16,876 bases of DNA from DATKDU01 sp035512595 (GTDB lineage: Bacteria > Planctomycetota > Planctomycetia > Pirellulales > Pirellulaceae), in the NCBI GenBank assembly GCA_035512595.1, contig DATKDU010000101.1:1-16876 (forward strand), in the 5' to 3' direction. Under the pieces are notes generated by a model. That model was not told the DNA's origin and made no database searches. It saw nothing but the letters and a program-made list of their open reading frames with translations. The position numbers and the translations under genes are program-made. This document shows, piece by piece, positions 1 to 6,353 of this stretch; position 1 is the stretch's first letter; every line of letters starts with the position of its first letter.

Positions 1-42
1 CTGAAAATCCATGTGTCGGCGGTTCGATCCCGCCCCTGACCA
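1..42 (+). tRNA. tRNA-Phe (GAA), 3' portion only
   Basis: The window opens inside the anticodon loop. The loop reads CTGAAAA, so the anticodon is GAA (Phe) with U33 and A37. The 3' anticodon stem (TCCAT), a five-base variable loop (GTGTC), a T arm with perfect GGCGG/CCGCC pairing around TTCGATC, the 3' acceptor strand CCTGACC and discriminator A follow with no gaps, so numbering 32 to 73 fits exactly. The spacing and the GTGTC variable loop match the well-known E. coli tRNA-Phe. The next bases are CTG, so CCA is not encoded and must be added by nucleotidyltransferase. The 5' half lies outside the window, so acceptor and D-arm pairing cannot be checked. Confidence 0.9.
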
Positions 43-54
43 CTGGCGATGAAG

Positions 55-88
55 CCCGGAAAATGCCGCGTTTCCCGGGTTTTTTTTT
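55..88 (+). terminator. Intrinsic terminator of the tRNA-Phe transcript
   Basis: A stem formed by CCCGGAAA (55-62) and TTTCCCGGG (71-79, one bulged C) is followed directly by nine T residues (80-88). It starts 13 nt after the tRNA end. It is the only classical rho-independent terminator with a clear T tract that I could see in the window. Confidence 0.85.
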
Positions 89-217
89 CGTTTCGTGACC
101 GCCCGCGGCAGTGGTGCGTGGTTGGTCCGTTTTGGTCTGAAATGGTTGTGCTAGACTTGCCTGGCGAGTTTTCCGTTCCCTCGTCGTCCGAAGTCGCGAT
201 CATGTCCCCAAAAACTT

Positions 218-242
218 CGACGGCCTGGAAAGGCCGTCGTAC
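218..242. repeat. Compact perfect hairpin in the leader of the small secreted protein
   Basis: CGACGGCCT (218-226), loop GGAA, and AGGCCGTCG (231-239) form a perfect 9-bp stem. The sequence GTAC follows, overlapping the last stem base (239-242). There is no T tract, so it is not a standard terminator. It ends 26 nt before the ATG at 266 and would therefore lie in the mRNA leader if transcription starts upstream. Its plan (9-10 bp stem, 3-4 nt loop, tetranucleotide at the base) resembles the hairpins at 4431, 4572, 12771 and 12809, so it is probably a REP-like dispersed repeat. The first 210 nt after the tRNA terminator hold nothing else I recognise. Confidence 0.7.
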
Positions 243-265
243 AAGCGACGTTCGTTGATCCAACC

Positions 266-526
266 ATGCGACGAATCATCCACATCGCGATCGTACTTGC
301 GCTACTGGCTGTGGCGGGATCCCAGGCAGAGGCCGGGCCGCCCTCGTATTTGCTCCTCAAGCGGGCCAGCACACCGCACGCCCTGCATCCGGGCCAGCCG
401 GCCGGAGTGGCATATGCCGCTGCGGCTCATGGCTATGCTTACGGCTGGTTCGGCGTGAGTCCGCGCGTGCATCCGGAGCGGCAGATGGGGGGTTACCGGG
501 CGAATATCGACTGGCGGCTGAAATAG
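266..526 (+). CDS. Small secreted protein of unknown function (86 aa)
   Basis: I do not recognise a named family. The N-terminus is a classic Sec signal peptide: MRR, then a hydrophobic core of about residues 5-18, then a cleavage-like site after AEA at residue 23. The mature part is only about 63 residues and is rich in Gly, Ala, Tyr and His, with an AHGYAYGWFG stretch at about 54-63 and a basic, aromatic C-terminus ending DWRLK. Short secreted proteins with a YGWFG-type core are, from memory, common in planctomycetes, but this was not checked. The start at 266 is chosen because it gives the complete signal peptide; no strong Shine-Dalgarno is visible. It lies alone between the tRNA and the convergent cinA gene. 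A competing frame starting at 255 gives no sensible protein. Confidence 0.65.
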   Translation: MRRIIHIAIVLALLAVAGSQAEAGPPSYLLLKRASTPHALHPGQPAGVAYAAAAHGYAYGWFGVSPRVHPERQMGGYRANIDWRLK

Positions 527-646
527 CGAGCCCGAGGTCTACTCCCGCGGCCAGGGACTGTGGCGGATTCTCGCCGACAGCGCGCTGTTCGTTGATCACA
601 ACCACGGGGCCCCGTCAACAAGGTCAGGGGATAAACCCGCGACTCG
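527..646. other. Convergent intergenic gap with a 12-bp perfect palindrome
   Basis: This gap lies between the convergent small secreted protein and cinA. It contains one perfect palindrome, ACGGGGCCCCGT at 604-615, about 31 nt downstream of the cinA stop. There is no loop or T tract, so a terminator role is doubtful. I see no gene here. Confidence 0.4.
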
Positions 647-1903
647 CTAGGTCTTCCCCAGCAAGTGCAGCCGCAGCAAGTTGAGCGCCTGTTTGGCCGC
701 GCGAGGACGCAGGATGTCCGGGTGGCCGGCGAAGGGGAACTCCTTGCGGATTGTGCGATTGCCGTGAACGAGGAACACGATGAGATTACCGGGTGCGGAC
801 GTGTGGGAATCGGCTTGCGGACGCGGGCCGACGATCAGCGAGTAGTCGCATCCGTGAACCGACCGGACATTGGAGTCATTCCAATACATCTCGCCGGTCA
901 TGGCCGTGCCGGCACGGAATACGTCACTGGCCTCCGTCTCCGCCAACCACTGCGATATCAGCCCGCACGTGCCCCACTCCGTAACCACTAGCGTCTGCCG
1001 CCGCTCGCGTAAGAGCCGCACGACGGCATCCGCCAGCTCGTCGTCTTCGTATCCAAAAATCAAATCTCCCAGGCACTTGTGGATCGTGTCGATCGTCGGC
1101 TGCATCGCGGCCAGCGCTGCTTCGCGGGTTTCCCCCTCGGCCGTGATGCGGAGCGTGATCGTGGCGTTGCTGACCGTGATGCCCACGAGCGGATAGCGCT
1201 GGCGGGCGATCAGGTCGGGGAGCATCGCCTCCAGGTCGCTCTCACCGACGCCAAAGCATTTGATCCGGTAGTGACAGATCGTTTTGGTGATCCCCAGGTG
1301 CTCGCGGATCGCCGGCGCGACGCTGGTAGCCCACATCTCTTTCATCTCGGCCGGCACGCCGGGGAGCGCGAAGATGCGAGCTGACGCCTGCGACGCATCT
1401 CCGGCGAGCGGGGGGCGCACGCCCCCTGATGGATGGGCGTCGGCGGTGGGGCTATCAGGGGGCTTACGCCCCCCGCTCGCCAGCGTCATATCAATCCCCG
1501 GGGCGCTGCCGTGCGGATTGTCGATCACCCGGCTGCCGCGAGGGAACATCGCTTGGATCTCGTTGGCCGGAGGCATTTCCCGCTTGCGGCGGGCAAACAG
1601 GGCCTTGATGTGCGCCAGTGCCGCGTCGTCGCGGACGAGCTCCACGCCGGCGACCTGGGCCAGCGCGTGCCGCGTCAGGTCGTCGGCCGTCGGCCCCAGC
1701 CCGCCGCTGGCGACGACGATCTCGGCCCGCTCGGCCGCCCGGCGAAAGACCTCGACGTTATCCGTCAGCACGTCGCCGACCGTTGTGTGAAACGCGACCG
1801 GCACTCCCAACTCCAGCAGCCGCTCGGCCAGCCACTGGCTATTGGTGTCCAGCCGCTGGCCGCTGGTCAACTCGTCGCCGATGGCAATGATCTCCGCACG
1901 CAT
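647..1903 (-). CDS. cinA: CinA-like protein with in-frame repeat insert and degenerate PncC domain
   Basis: The N-terminal half is a MoaB/Mog-type molybdopterin-binding domain as in CinA: EIIAIGDEL at residues 4-12, and the signature SGGLGPTADD at 66-75. The C-terminal part (about 290-410) aligns in outline with the CinA C domain, which in PncC is nicotinamide-nucleotide amidase (NMN to NaMN plus ammonia). However, the usual ESCTGG catalytic segment reads EWGTCG at 309-314 and the following region is shortened, so the amidase activity is probably lost. Residues about 140-174 are an extra segment between NPHGSAPGIDM and ARIFALPGVP. They are encoded by an inverted repeat (1403-1481), and the frame stays open across it. 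The start at 1903 is chosen over an upstream in-frame ATG at 1942 because CinA proteins begin with this M-x-A/E-I motif; the extension would run into the adjacent repeat. Length is 418 aa, close to the family norm of about 410-420 only because of the insert. Confidence 0.88.
   Translation of the reverse strand: MRAEIIAIGDELTSGQRLDTNSQWLAERLLELGVPVAFHTTVGDVLTDNVEVFRRAAERAEIVVASGGLGPTADDLTRHALAQVAGVELVRDDAALAHIKALFARRKREMPPANEIQAMFPRGSRVIDNPHGSAPGIDMTLASGGRKPPDSPTADAHPSGGVRPPLAGDASQASARIFALPGVPAEMKEMWATSVAPAIREHLGITKTICHYRIKCFGVGESDLEAMLPDLIARQRYPLVGITVSNATITLRITAEGETREAALAAMQPTIDTIHKCLGDLIFGYEDDELADAVVRLLRERRQTLVVTEWGTCGLISQWLAETEASDVFRAGTAMTGEMYWNDSNVRSVHGCDYSLIVGPRPQADSHTSAPGNLIVFLVHGNRTIRKEFPFAGHPDILRPRAAKQALNLLRLHLLGKT
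1403..1481. repeat. Double-hairpin inverted repeat inserted in frame within cinA
   Basis: Arms 1403-1430 and 1454-1481 are inverted copies matching at 26 of 28 positions, separated by a 23-nt centre. Each arm also holds its own G-run/C-run mini-hairpin (for example GGGGGCG, CA, CGCCCCC in the left arm). It encodes residues about 141-167 of the CinA-like protein, giving the peptide motifs SGGRKPPD and SGGVRPPLA. I remember these motifs as recurrent low-information peptides in planctomycete proteins, consistent with a dispersed element. No convincing target-site duplication was seen. Confidence 0.85.
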
Positions 1904-1936
1904 GGCGGCTATTTTAACGCACCGATCGAGATTTCC

Positions 1937-2017
1937 CCACAAGCCTGAAGCGCAAGCGAAGGAAAGGCCGCTATTGCAAGTGGATGCCTTTCCTTCGCTT
2001 GCGCTTCAGGCTTGTGG
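1937..2017. repeat. 32-bp perfect inverted repeat, copy 1 of the CAAGCCTGAAGCG element
   Basis: Bases 1937-1968 pair perfectly with 1986-2017 (32 bp) around a 17-nt loop. The same element recurs at 8823-8898, with homologous arms and a related asymmetric centre (TTGCAAGTGGA here, TTGCGAGTGGA there), so the two copies are the same mobile unit in the same orientation. It lies 8 nt downstream of the copper-ATPase stop and 33 nt upstream of the cinA start, both on the minus strand. In a transcript it would form a very stable hairpin without a U tract. Confidence 0.92.
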
Positions 2018-2025
2018 CCTTTGCG

Positions 2026-4419
2026 CTACGAGAGGCGCGCTGTCCGCAAGCGCAGGGCGTTGGCAATGACCGACACGCTCGAAAAGCTCATCGCGGCCGC
2101 GGCAATCATCGGATTGAGCAGCAAGTGCGGCGAGATGGGGTACAAAACGCCGGCCGCGATCGGCACTCCTAGCGCATTGTAGATGAAAGCAAAGAACAGG
2201 TTCTGGCGGATGTTTTGCATCGTGCGGCGGCTGAGCTGGACGGCCTTGACGATGCCGCGGAGGTCCCCTTTGACGAGGGTCACGCCGGCCGATTCGATGG
2301 CCACGTCGGTGCCGGTCCCCATGGCGATTCCCACGTCGGCCTCGGCCAGTGCCGGGGCGTCGTTGATGCCGTCGCCCGCCATGGCGACCTTGCGCCCCTC
2401 GCCGCGGAGGGCCTTGATCCGCTGGTGCTTGTCCTCGGGTTTGACGCCCGCCTCGAACCGGTCGATGCCGAGCTGGTCAGCGACCGTTTTCGCCGTGTGC
2501 TCGTTGTCGCCGGTGAGCATGATGATTTTCAGGCCCAGGGCGTGCAGCGACTGGACCGCTTCGGCCGTCGAGCTCTTGATCGGATCGGCGACGGCAATCA
2601 ACCCGGCGAATTTTCCATTGACCGCAACGAACATGACCGTGCGCCCCTGGCGCTGGAGCTCGCGGGCCAGGTCGTCGAGCGGGCCGAGTCCCTGAACTTT
2701 CCGCTCGGCCAGCAGCGCCCGGTTGCCGATCAGCACCGGCTTGCCATCGACATTTGCCTGCACGCCGCCGCCGGTGATCGACTGAAAATCGCTGGCCGCG
2801 GCCAGCGCAATCCCCCGCGCTTTGGCACCGTCCACAATCGAGCGCGCCAGCGGATGCTCGCTTTGATGTTCCACGGCGGCCGCCAGCCGCAACAGTTCGC
2901 TCTCGGACCCGCCTTCAACGGGGACGCACTCGGTCAGCTTCGGCCGCCCCTCGGTGAGCGTGCCGGTCTTATCGACGACGATCGTATCGATCTTCTCCAG
3001 CGTCTCCAGCACCGCCGCGTCCTTGATCAGCACCCCCTCGCGCGCTCCGCGGCCGACGCCAACCATGATCGACATGGGCGTTGCCAGCCCCAGGGCGCAG
3101 GGGCAGGCGATGATCAGCACGGCGACCGCGTTTACCAGCGCCCAGGCCAGCGCAGGCTCCTCGGGCCGGGCGATGGCCCATACCAGGAACGTGACGATCG
3201 CGACGAGGACGACCGCCGGCACGAAGTAGCCCGACACCTGATCGGCCAACTTCTGGATCGGCGCCCGGCTCCGCTGGGCCTCGGCCACCATGTTGACGAT
3301 CCGGGCCAGGACCGTCTCCTGTCCGACCTTCTCAGCGACCATCAAGAACGAGCCGGTCTGGTTGACCGTCCCGCCGATCACGCCGTCGCCGGTCTCTTTT
3401 TCCACCGGCAGCGGCTCGCCAGTGATCATCGATTCATCGACGTTGCTCTTCCCCTCGGTCAGCTTGCCGTCCACCGGGATTTTTTCGCCGGGCCGCACGC
3501 GCAGCACGTCCCCCTGATGAACCTCCTCCAGCGGCACTTCCCGCTCCTGGCCATCCTTGACGACGCGGGCCAATGGCGGGGCCAAAGACAACAGCTCGCG
3601 GATGGCGCTGCTCGTCCGGCGGCGGGCCCGCAGCTCGAGCACCTGCCCCAGCAGGACGAGCGTAATGATGACTGCCGCGGCTTCGAAATAGACTTCGGGC
3701 TGGCCGTGGTGCTTGAAGCTCTCGGGAATTACGTCCGGAAAGAGCGCAGCGACCAGACTGTAGAGGTATGCCGCCCCGGTGCCGATGGCGATCAGCGTGA
3801 ACATGTTGAGGCTGGCCGTCACGATCGATCGGTAGCCGCGCTCGAAAAAGGGCCAGCCGCCCCACAGCACGACGGGCGTCGCCAAAAGCAGTTGCAGCCA
3901 CGTGTGCAGCGTGCCGCCGAGCCAGCGATCCACGGGAACGCCGACCATCGGCAGCATGGCCAGCAGGAAGACGGGAATGGTGAGTGCGGCACTCACCCAG
4001 AACCGGAGGGTCATGCTCGTCAGCTCGGGGTCTTCTTCCTCGGCGCCGGCTTCAAGGGTCTTCGGCTCGAGCGCCATGCCGCAGATCGGGCAGTTTCCCG
4101 GCTGGTCCTGCTCGATCTGCGGGTGCATCGGGCAGGTGTAGACCACCTTGGCACGCGGCGCCGACGGCTGAGCTGGCTCCAGGGCCATGCCGCACTTGGG
4201 GCAGCTCCCCGGCTGGTCGCTTTCGACCCCCTCGCACATGGGGCAGATGTATTTGCCGGTCGCCGGCCGCTTCGCCGGCTTGGTCTCCGTCGTGATGCCC
4301 CCCGCCAGGAATTTCTTGCGGCAATGCTCGGAGCAGAAGTAAAACGGCTGCCCGTCGCGCTCGGCACTGAGCGCGGTCGCTTCATCGACGGTCATGCCGC
4401 AGATAGGATCGATGGCCAT
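2026..4419 (-). CDS. copA: Copper-type P1B ATPase with N-terminal YHS and two heavy-metal-binding modules
   Basis: The 797-aa protein is a complete P-type metal ATPase that would export Cu(I) (or Ag(I)) across the inner membrane. In order: a YHS domain (1-40; C7, C29, C33), two short heavy-metal-binding modules of CPxC/CGMALEP type (about 58-82 and 94-118), then membrane helices from about 138. Further motifs are the TGE actuator motif (333-335), the CPC metal site C439-P-C441, the phosphorylation site D483-KTGT, the SEHP nucleotide-domain motif (520-523) and GDGIND (682-687). Y747-N748 and M777-x-x-S-S near the C-terminus are the Cu(I)-site residues of P1B-1 pumps, which supports copper over Zn/Cd. 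There is no classical GMTCxxC HMA domain; YHS and the two short modules replace it. The ATG at 4419 has no visible Shine-Dalgarno, because a repeat begins five bases upstream. No CueR- or CsoR-like operator was recognised. Confidence 0.95.
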   Translation of the reverse strand: MAIDPICGMTVDEATALSAERDGQPFYFCSEHCRKKFLAGGITTETKPAKRPATGKYICPMCEGVESDQPGSCPKCGMALEPAQPSAPRAKVVYTCPMHPQIEQDQPGNCPICGMALEPKTLEAGAEEEDPELTSMTLRFWVSAALTIPVFLLAMLPMVGVPVDRWLGGTLHTWLQLLLATPVVLWGGWPFFERGYRSIVTASLNMFTLIAIGTGAAYLYSLVAALFPDVIPESFKHHGQPEVYFEAAAVIITLVLLGQVLELRARRRTSSAIRELLSLAPPLARVVKDGQEREVPLEEVHQGDVLRVRPGEKIPVDGKLTEGKSNVDESMITGEPLPVEKETGDGVIGGTVNQTGSFLMVAEKVGQETVLARIVNMVAEAQRSRAPIQKLADQVSGYFVPAVVLVAIVTFLVWAIARPEEPALAWALVNAVAVLIIACPCALGLATPMSIMVGVGRGAREGVLIKDAAVLETLEKIDTIVVDKTGTLTEGRPKLTECVPVEGGSESELLRLAAAVEHQSEHPLARSIVDGAKARGIALAAASDFQSITGGGVQANVDGKPVLIGNRALLAERKVQGLGPLDDLARELQRQGRTVMFVAVNGKFAGLIAVADPIKSSTAEAVQSLHALGLKIIMLTGDNEHTAKTVADQLGIDRFEAGVKPEDKHQRIKALRGEGRKVAMAGDGINDAPALAEADVGIAMGTGTDVAIESAGVTLVKGDLRGIVKAVQLSRRTMQNIRQNLFFAFIYNALGVPIAAGVLYPISPHLLLNPMIAAAAMSFSSVSVIANALRLRTARLS

Positions 4420-4423
4420 GATT

Positions 4424-4601
4424 TAATGTAGTGCACTCGCTCCGCGAGTGCACAAGAGGCCCTCGCCGGCGATTAGACTCGTGTCGATCATTTCGTCCTG
4501 GTGAGGGCGGGACCGTACTATGACGGTTGAGCAAAGAGTTGGCCAGTCAACCCGTAACTCGCAGCAAAATTGTCCACTCGCGGAGCGAGTGGACTACATT
4601 A
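4424..4601. repeat. REPIN-like element: two inverted GTAG-hairpins around a 118-nt centre
   Basis: The left unit (4424-4453) is TAATGTAG followed by a 10-bp stem GTGCACTCGC / GCGAGTGCAC with loop TCC. The right unit (4572-4601) is the reverse complement of nearly the same sequence, with stem GTCCACTCGC / GCGAGTGGAC and loop GGA, ending CTACATTA. The outer ends are therefore GTAG and CTAC, the inverted arrangement of REP pairs. Both ends also finish in TA, which could reflect a TA target duplication. The element fills the gap between the TIM-barrel gene and copA. Its right edge supplies the TAA stop of the former, and its left edge lies four bases from the ATG of the latter. The centre (4454-4571) holds nothing I recognise. 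Confidence 0.85.
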
Positions 4602-5492
4602 CACGTCGCACACCATGGCCGCCTGCTTGAGCGACGCGAGTTTGTCCGGCCGCGTGGGGATGAACTCCTGGCCAACGAAACCGGTGTACCCCGTCTCGAC
4701 AATCGCCCGCATGATTGCCGGGTAGTTGTTCTCCTGTACGTCGTCGAGCTCGCGGCGGCCGGGGACGCCGGCCGTGTGGTAGTGGCCTACAAGATCCTTA
4801 AACTGCCGGATGCGGACGATGACGTCCCCCTGCATGATCTGCACGTGGTAGATGTCAAACAGGATCTTCATTCGCGGCGAGCCGACGGCCTTGCAGACGT
4901 CGGCGGCCCATTCGATCGAATCGCACTGGTAGCCGGGATGCCCCTTCATATTCTCATCGACCCGCGTGTTGAGCATTTCCAGGCAGAGATTGATCTTCTT
5001 CTCCTCCGCCAGGCCGATCACCGTCTTGAGCCCCTCGATCGTGTTCTTTTTCCCCTCGTCGGGGTCGATGCCGTCGAGCATGCCGGAGAACGTGATCACA
5101 TTGGGGCAGCCGAAATCGGCGGATGCTTCCACGGCCGCCGCGATCTTGCCTTTGCAGAATTCCCAGTTTTCCTTGTGGTTCCATCCCTTTTGAAAGCCGT
5201 GGCTGCCGGCAATCGCACAGGTCAGGCCGTGCTTCTTGAGCGCCGGCCAGTGCTTGGGATCGGCCAGCTCCAGCGACTGAAAGCCGAGTGCCGCTGCTGC
5301 GGCCGCCAGCTCTTCCACCGGCATCGGGTTGAAGCACCAGGAGACGACCGACTGTTTGATGCGGCCTTTGGTGATCTTCCAGTTCTTGTCGGGTTCGGCA
5401 GCGGACATGGCACGCGGATGGGTCGCGACGGCCGTGGCGGCAAGTGCGCCGGCGGCCAGGAGATGACGGCGAGTGAGGGATTCGTGGGGCAT
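4599..5492 (-). CDS. Tat-exported TIM-barrel protein, hydroxypyruvate-isomerase-like
   Basis: The 297-aa protein starts with a twin-arginine signal (T-R8-R9-H-L-L-A-A-G-A-L, cleavage likely near residue 31). It is followed by a sugar phosphate isomerase/epimerase (AP endonuclease 2 family) barrel. The C-terminal half resembles E. coli Hyi: the LFDIYHVQIMQGD strand (D213, H216), VGHYHTAGVPGR (H239, R246-R247), then ENNYPAI and GQEF with E276. Together with E172 these are the expected metal-binding and catalytic positions. Hyi interconverts hydroxypyruvate and tartronate semialdehyde; the real substrate of the exported relatives is unknown. ATG 5492 is chosen because it gives a normal Tat signal. 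An upstream in-frame ATG at 5609 would translate through the heptad repeat 5511-5587 and is rejected. The TAA stop (4599-4601) lies in the edge of a repeat. Confidence 0.88.
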   Translation of the reverse strand: MPHESLTRRHLLAAGALAATAVATHPRAMSAAEPDKNWKITKGRIKQSVVSWCFNPMPVEELAAAAAALGFQSLELADPKHWPALKKHGLTCAIAGSHGFQKGWNHKENWEFCKGKIAAAVEASADFGCPNVITFSGMLDGIDPDEGKKNTIEGLKTVIGLAEEKKINLCLEMLNTRVDENMKGHPGYQCDSIEWAADVCKAVGSPRMKILFDIYHVQIMQGDVIVRIRQFKDLVGHYHTAGVPGRRELDDVQENNYPAIMRAIVETGYTGFVGQEFIPTRPDKLASLKQAAMVCDV

Positions 5493-5500
5493 GGGTCGAT

Positions 5501-5590
5501 TGCTGATTGGGGATTGCGGATTGCGGATTGCGGATTGCGGATTTGGGAACGCTGTGATGCGGAAAATCCGCAATCTGCAATCCGCAATTA
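5501..5590. repeat. Heptad (GGATTGC)n inverted-repeat element
   Basis: Four and a half tandem copies of the 7-mer GGATTGC (5511-5543) face three inverted copies of the form TCCGCAA/TCTGCAA (5567-5587) across a 23-nt centre, giving a long slippery hairpin. A degenerate unit at 5501-5510 extends the left side. It fills the 95-bp gap between the Nudix-like gene and the TIM-barrel gene. The TAA stop of the Nudix-like gene (5588-5590) directly abuts the last heptad. Copy number in such tandem heptads is likely to vary by slippage. Confidence 0.85.
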
Positions 5591-6196
5591 AAACAGGGCC
5601 TTCAAGCAAATCTGTGACCAGGTCTCAAATCGCGACACGTCGGCGAGCAGGTCCTCGACCGGCCGGAAGCCGGCTTCCATAATCTCGCTTTCTCGCGGCC
5701 TTACCCGCGGCTCAACGACGTCGAAGACATGCACCACCCCCAGGTGAACCTTACCCACGTCCGTCAGGTCGTCGTTGATCAGTCCGGCAATCCGCCCGTT
5801 GTACGGCGTCTCGATGATCACTTCTTCCTCAAGCTCGCGCCGCATCCCCTCTTCGTACGGATTGTGGCAGGAGGCGTCGTCCGCTGATATGTGGCCGCCA
5901 ATGCCAATGCTCTGCTTGGCGTGCAGCCGCGACTCACCTTGCCCTTTGCCCCTCGTATATTGAAACAGGTGCTGGCGGCCGGCATGATCTTTGTGCCGGA
6001 ACACGACATACGGGATCAATTGCTTGAAGCTCGGATCCTTCTCCATTTCAGTGCGCGGGCGGTAGCAGGTATGAGCCGGATCGAGAAGTTGCGAGAGATA
6101 CTTCTGGACGTCCGGCGAGAATCCCTGGAAGTGCCCCAGGGCATGGAATCGCTTCGTGGGAACGACGAGCACGTGTTCGACGGCGACGGCGGACAT
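5588..6196 (-). CDS. Nudix (MutT)-like hydrolase, predicted phosphoesterase
   Basis: The 202-aa protein contains a Nudix-type motif: GGH at 100-102, an insertion, then Y-E-E-G-M-R-R-E-L-E-E-E-V at 114-126, with R120, E121, E124 and E125 in the REUxEE positions that bind the catalytic metal. The spacing between the first Gly and the Glu helix is longer than in the standard 23-residue Nudix box, so substrate prediction is not possible. From memory it resembles the MutT-family group annotated as predicted phosphoesterase. Nudix enzymes cleave nucleoside diphosphates linked to another moiety. The start at 6196 is supported by AGGAAG five bases upstream. A longer frame from 6532 would overlap the divergent cytochrome gene and is rejected. 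The gene is divergent from the octahaem cytochrome, with a TATACT box 38 nt upstream of its ATG. Confidence 0.75.
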   Translation of the reverse strand: MSAVAVEHVLVVPTKRFHALGHFQGFSPDVQKYLSQLLDPAHTCYRPRTEMEKDPSFKQLIPYVVFRHKDHAGRQHLFQYTRGKGQGESRLHAKQSIGIGGHISADDASCHNPYEEGMRRELEEEVIIETPYNGRIAGLINDDLTDVGKVHLGVVHVFDVVEPRVRPRESEIMEAGFRPVEDLLADVSRFETWSQICLKALF

Positions 6197-6233
6197 GGCA
6201 CTTCCTGGCGGGGAATGGGTCTCGATCGAGGCC

Positions 6234-6239
6234 AGTATA
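6234..6239 (-). promoter_or_regulatory. Candidate -10 box (TATACT) of the Nudix-like gene
   Basis: On the minus strand the sequence is TATACTGGC (6239-6231). The box ends 37 nt upstream of the ATG at 6196. No good -35 is visible at the right distance. The identical 9-mer occurs in the opposite direction upstream of the cytochrome gene. Confidence 0.45.
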
Positions 6240-6300
6240 GCAGGGCCCGGCAGAAAGGGTTCAGGGTTCAGAGTCGGAGGTCGGAGAATCGAAGGGAAGT

Positions 6301-6306
6301 TATACT
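6301..6306 (+). promoter_or_regulatory. Candidate -10 box (TATACT) of the octahaem cytochrome gene
   Basis: TATACTGGC at 6301-6309 lies about 47 nt upstream of the ATG at 6354. It mirrors the TATACTGGC on the other strand at 6231-6239, with 61 nt between the two. The interval also contains short direct repeats (GGGTTCAGGGTTCAG). A -35 element is not evident. Confidence 0.4.
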
Positions 6307-6353
6307 GGCTGGCGGAGATTAACGCCGCCTCTTCGCCGCTTGATTTATTCACT

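Noticed and set aside
1..88. tRNA 3' end as a possible integration (att) site
   Set aside because: No integrase, no second copy of the tRNA 3' end in the window, and a normal terminator follows directly.
2215..4431. 738-codon open frame on the plus strand opposite the copper ATPase
   Set aside because: Antisense shadow of a GC-rich gene. The translation is Arg/His/Asp/Gly-rich with no domain, while the minus-strand frame has every P-type ATPase motif.
4454..4571. Small RNA or gene inside the centre of the REPIN-like element
   Set aside because: No open frame of useful length with a start signal, no conserved stem of its own and no terminator; treated as element filler.
4420..4598. CueR- or CsoR-type operator upstream of the copper ATPase
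   Set aside because: The only dyads are the two repeat hairpins, which do not resemble known copper-regulator operators and occur as a transposable-type pair.
5511..5587. Short regular repeats that might suggest a CRISPR array
   Set aside because: The unit is 7 bp, units are contiguous without spacers, and the second half is inverted. No cas genes are present.
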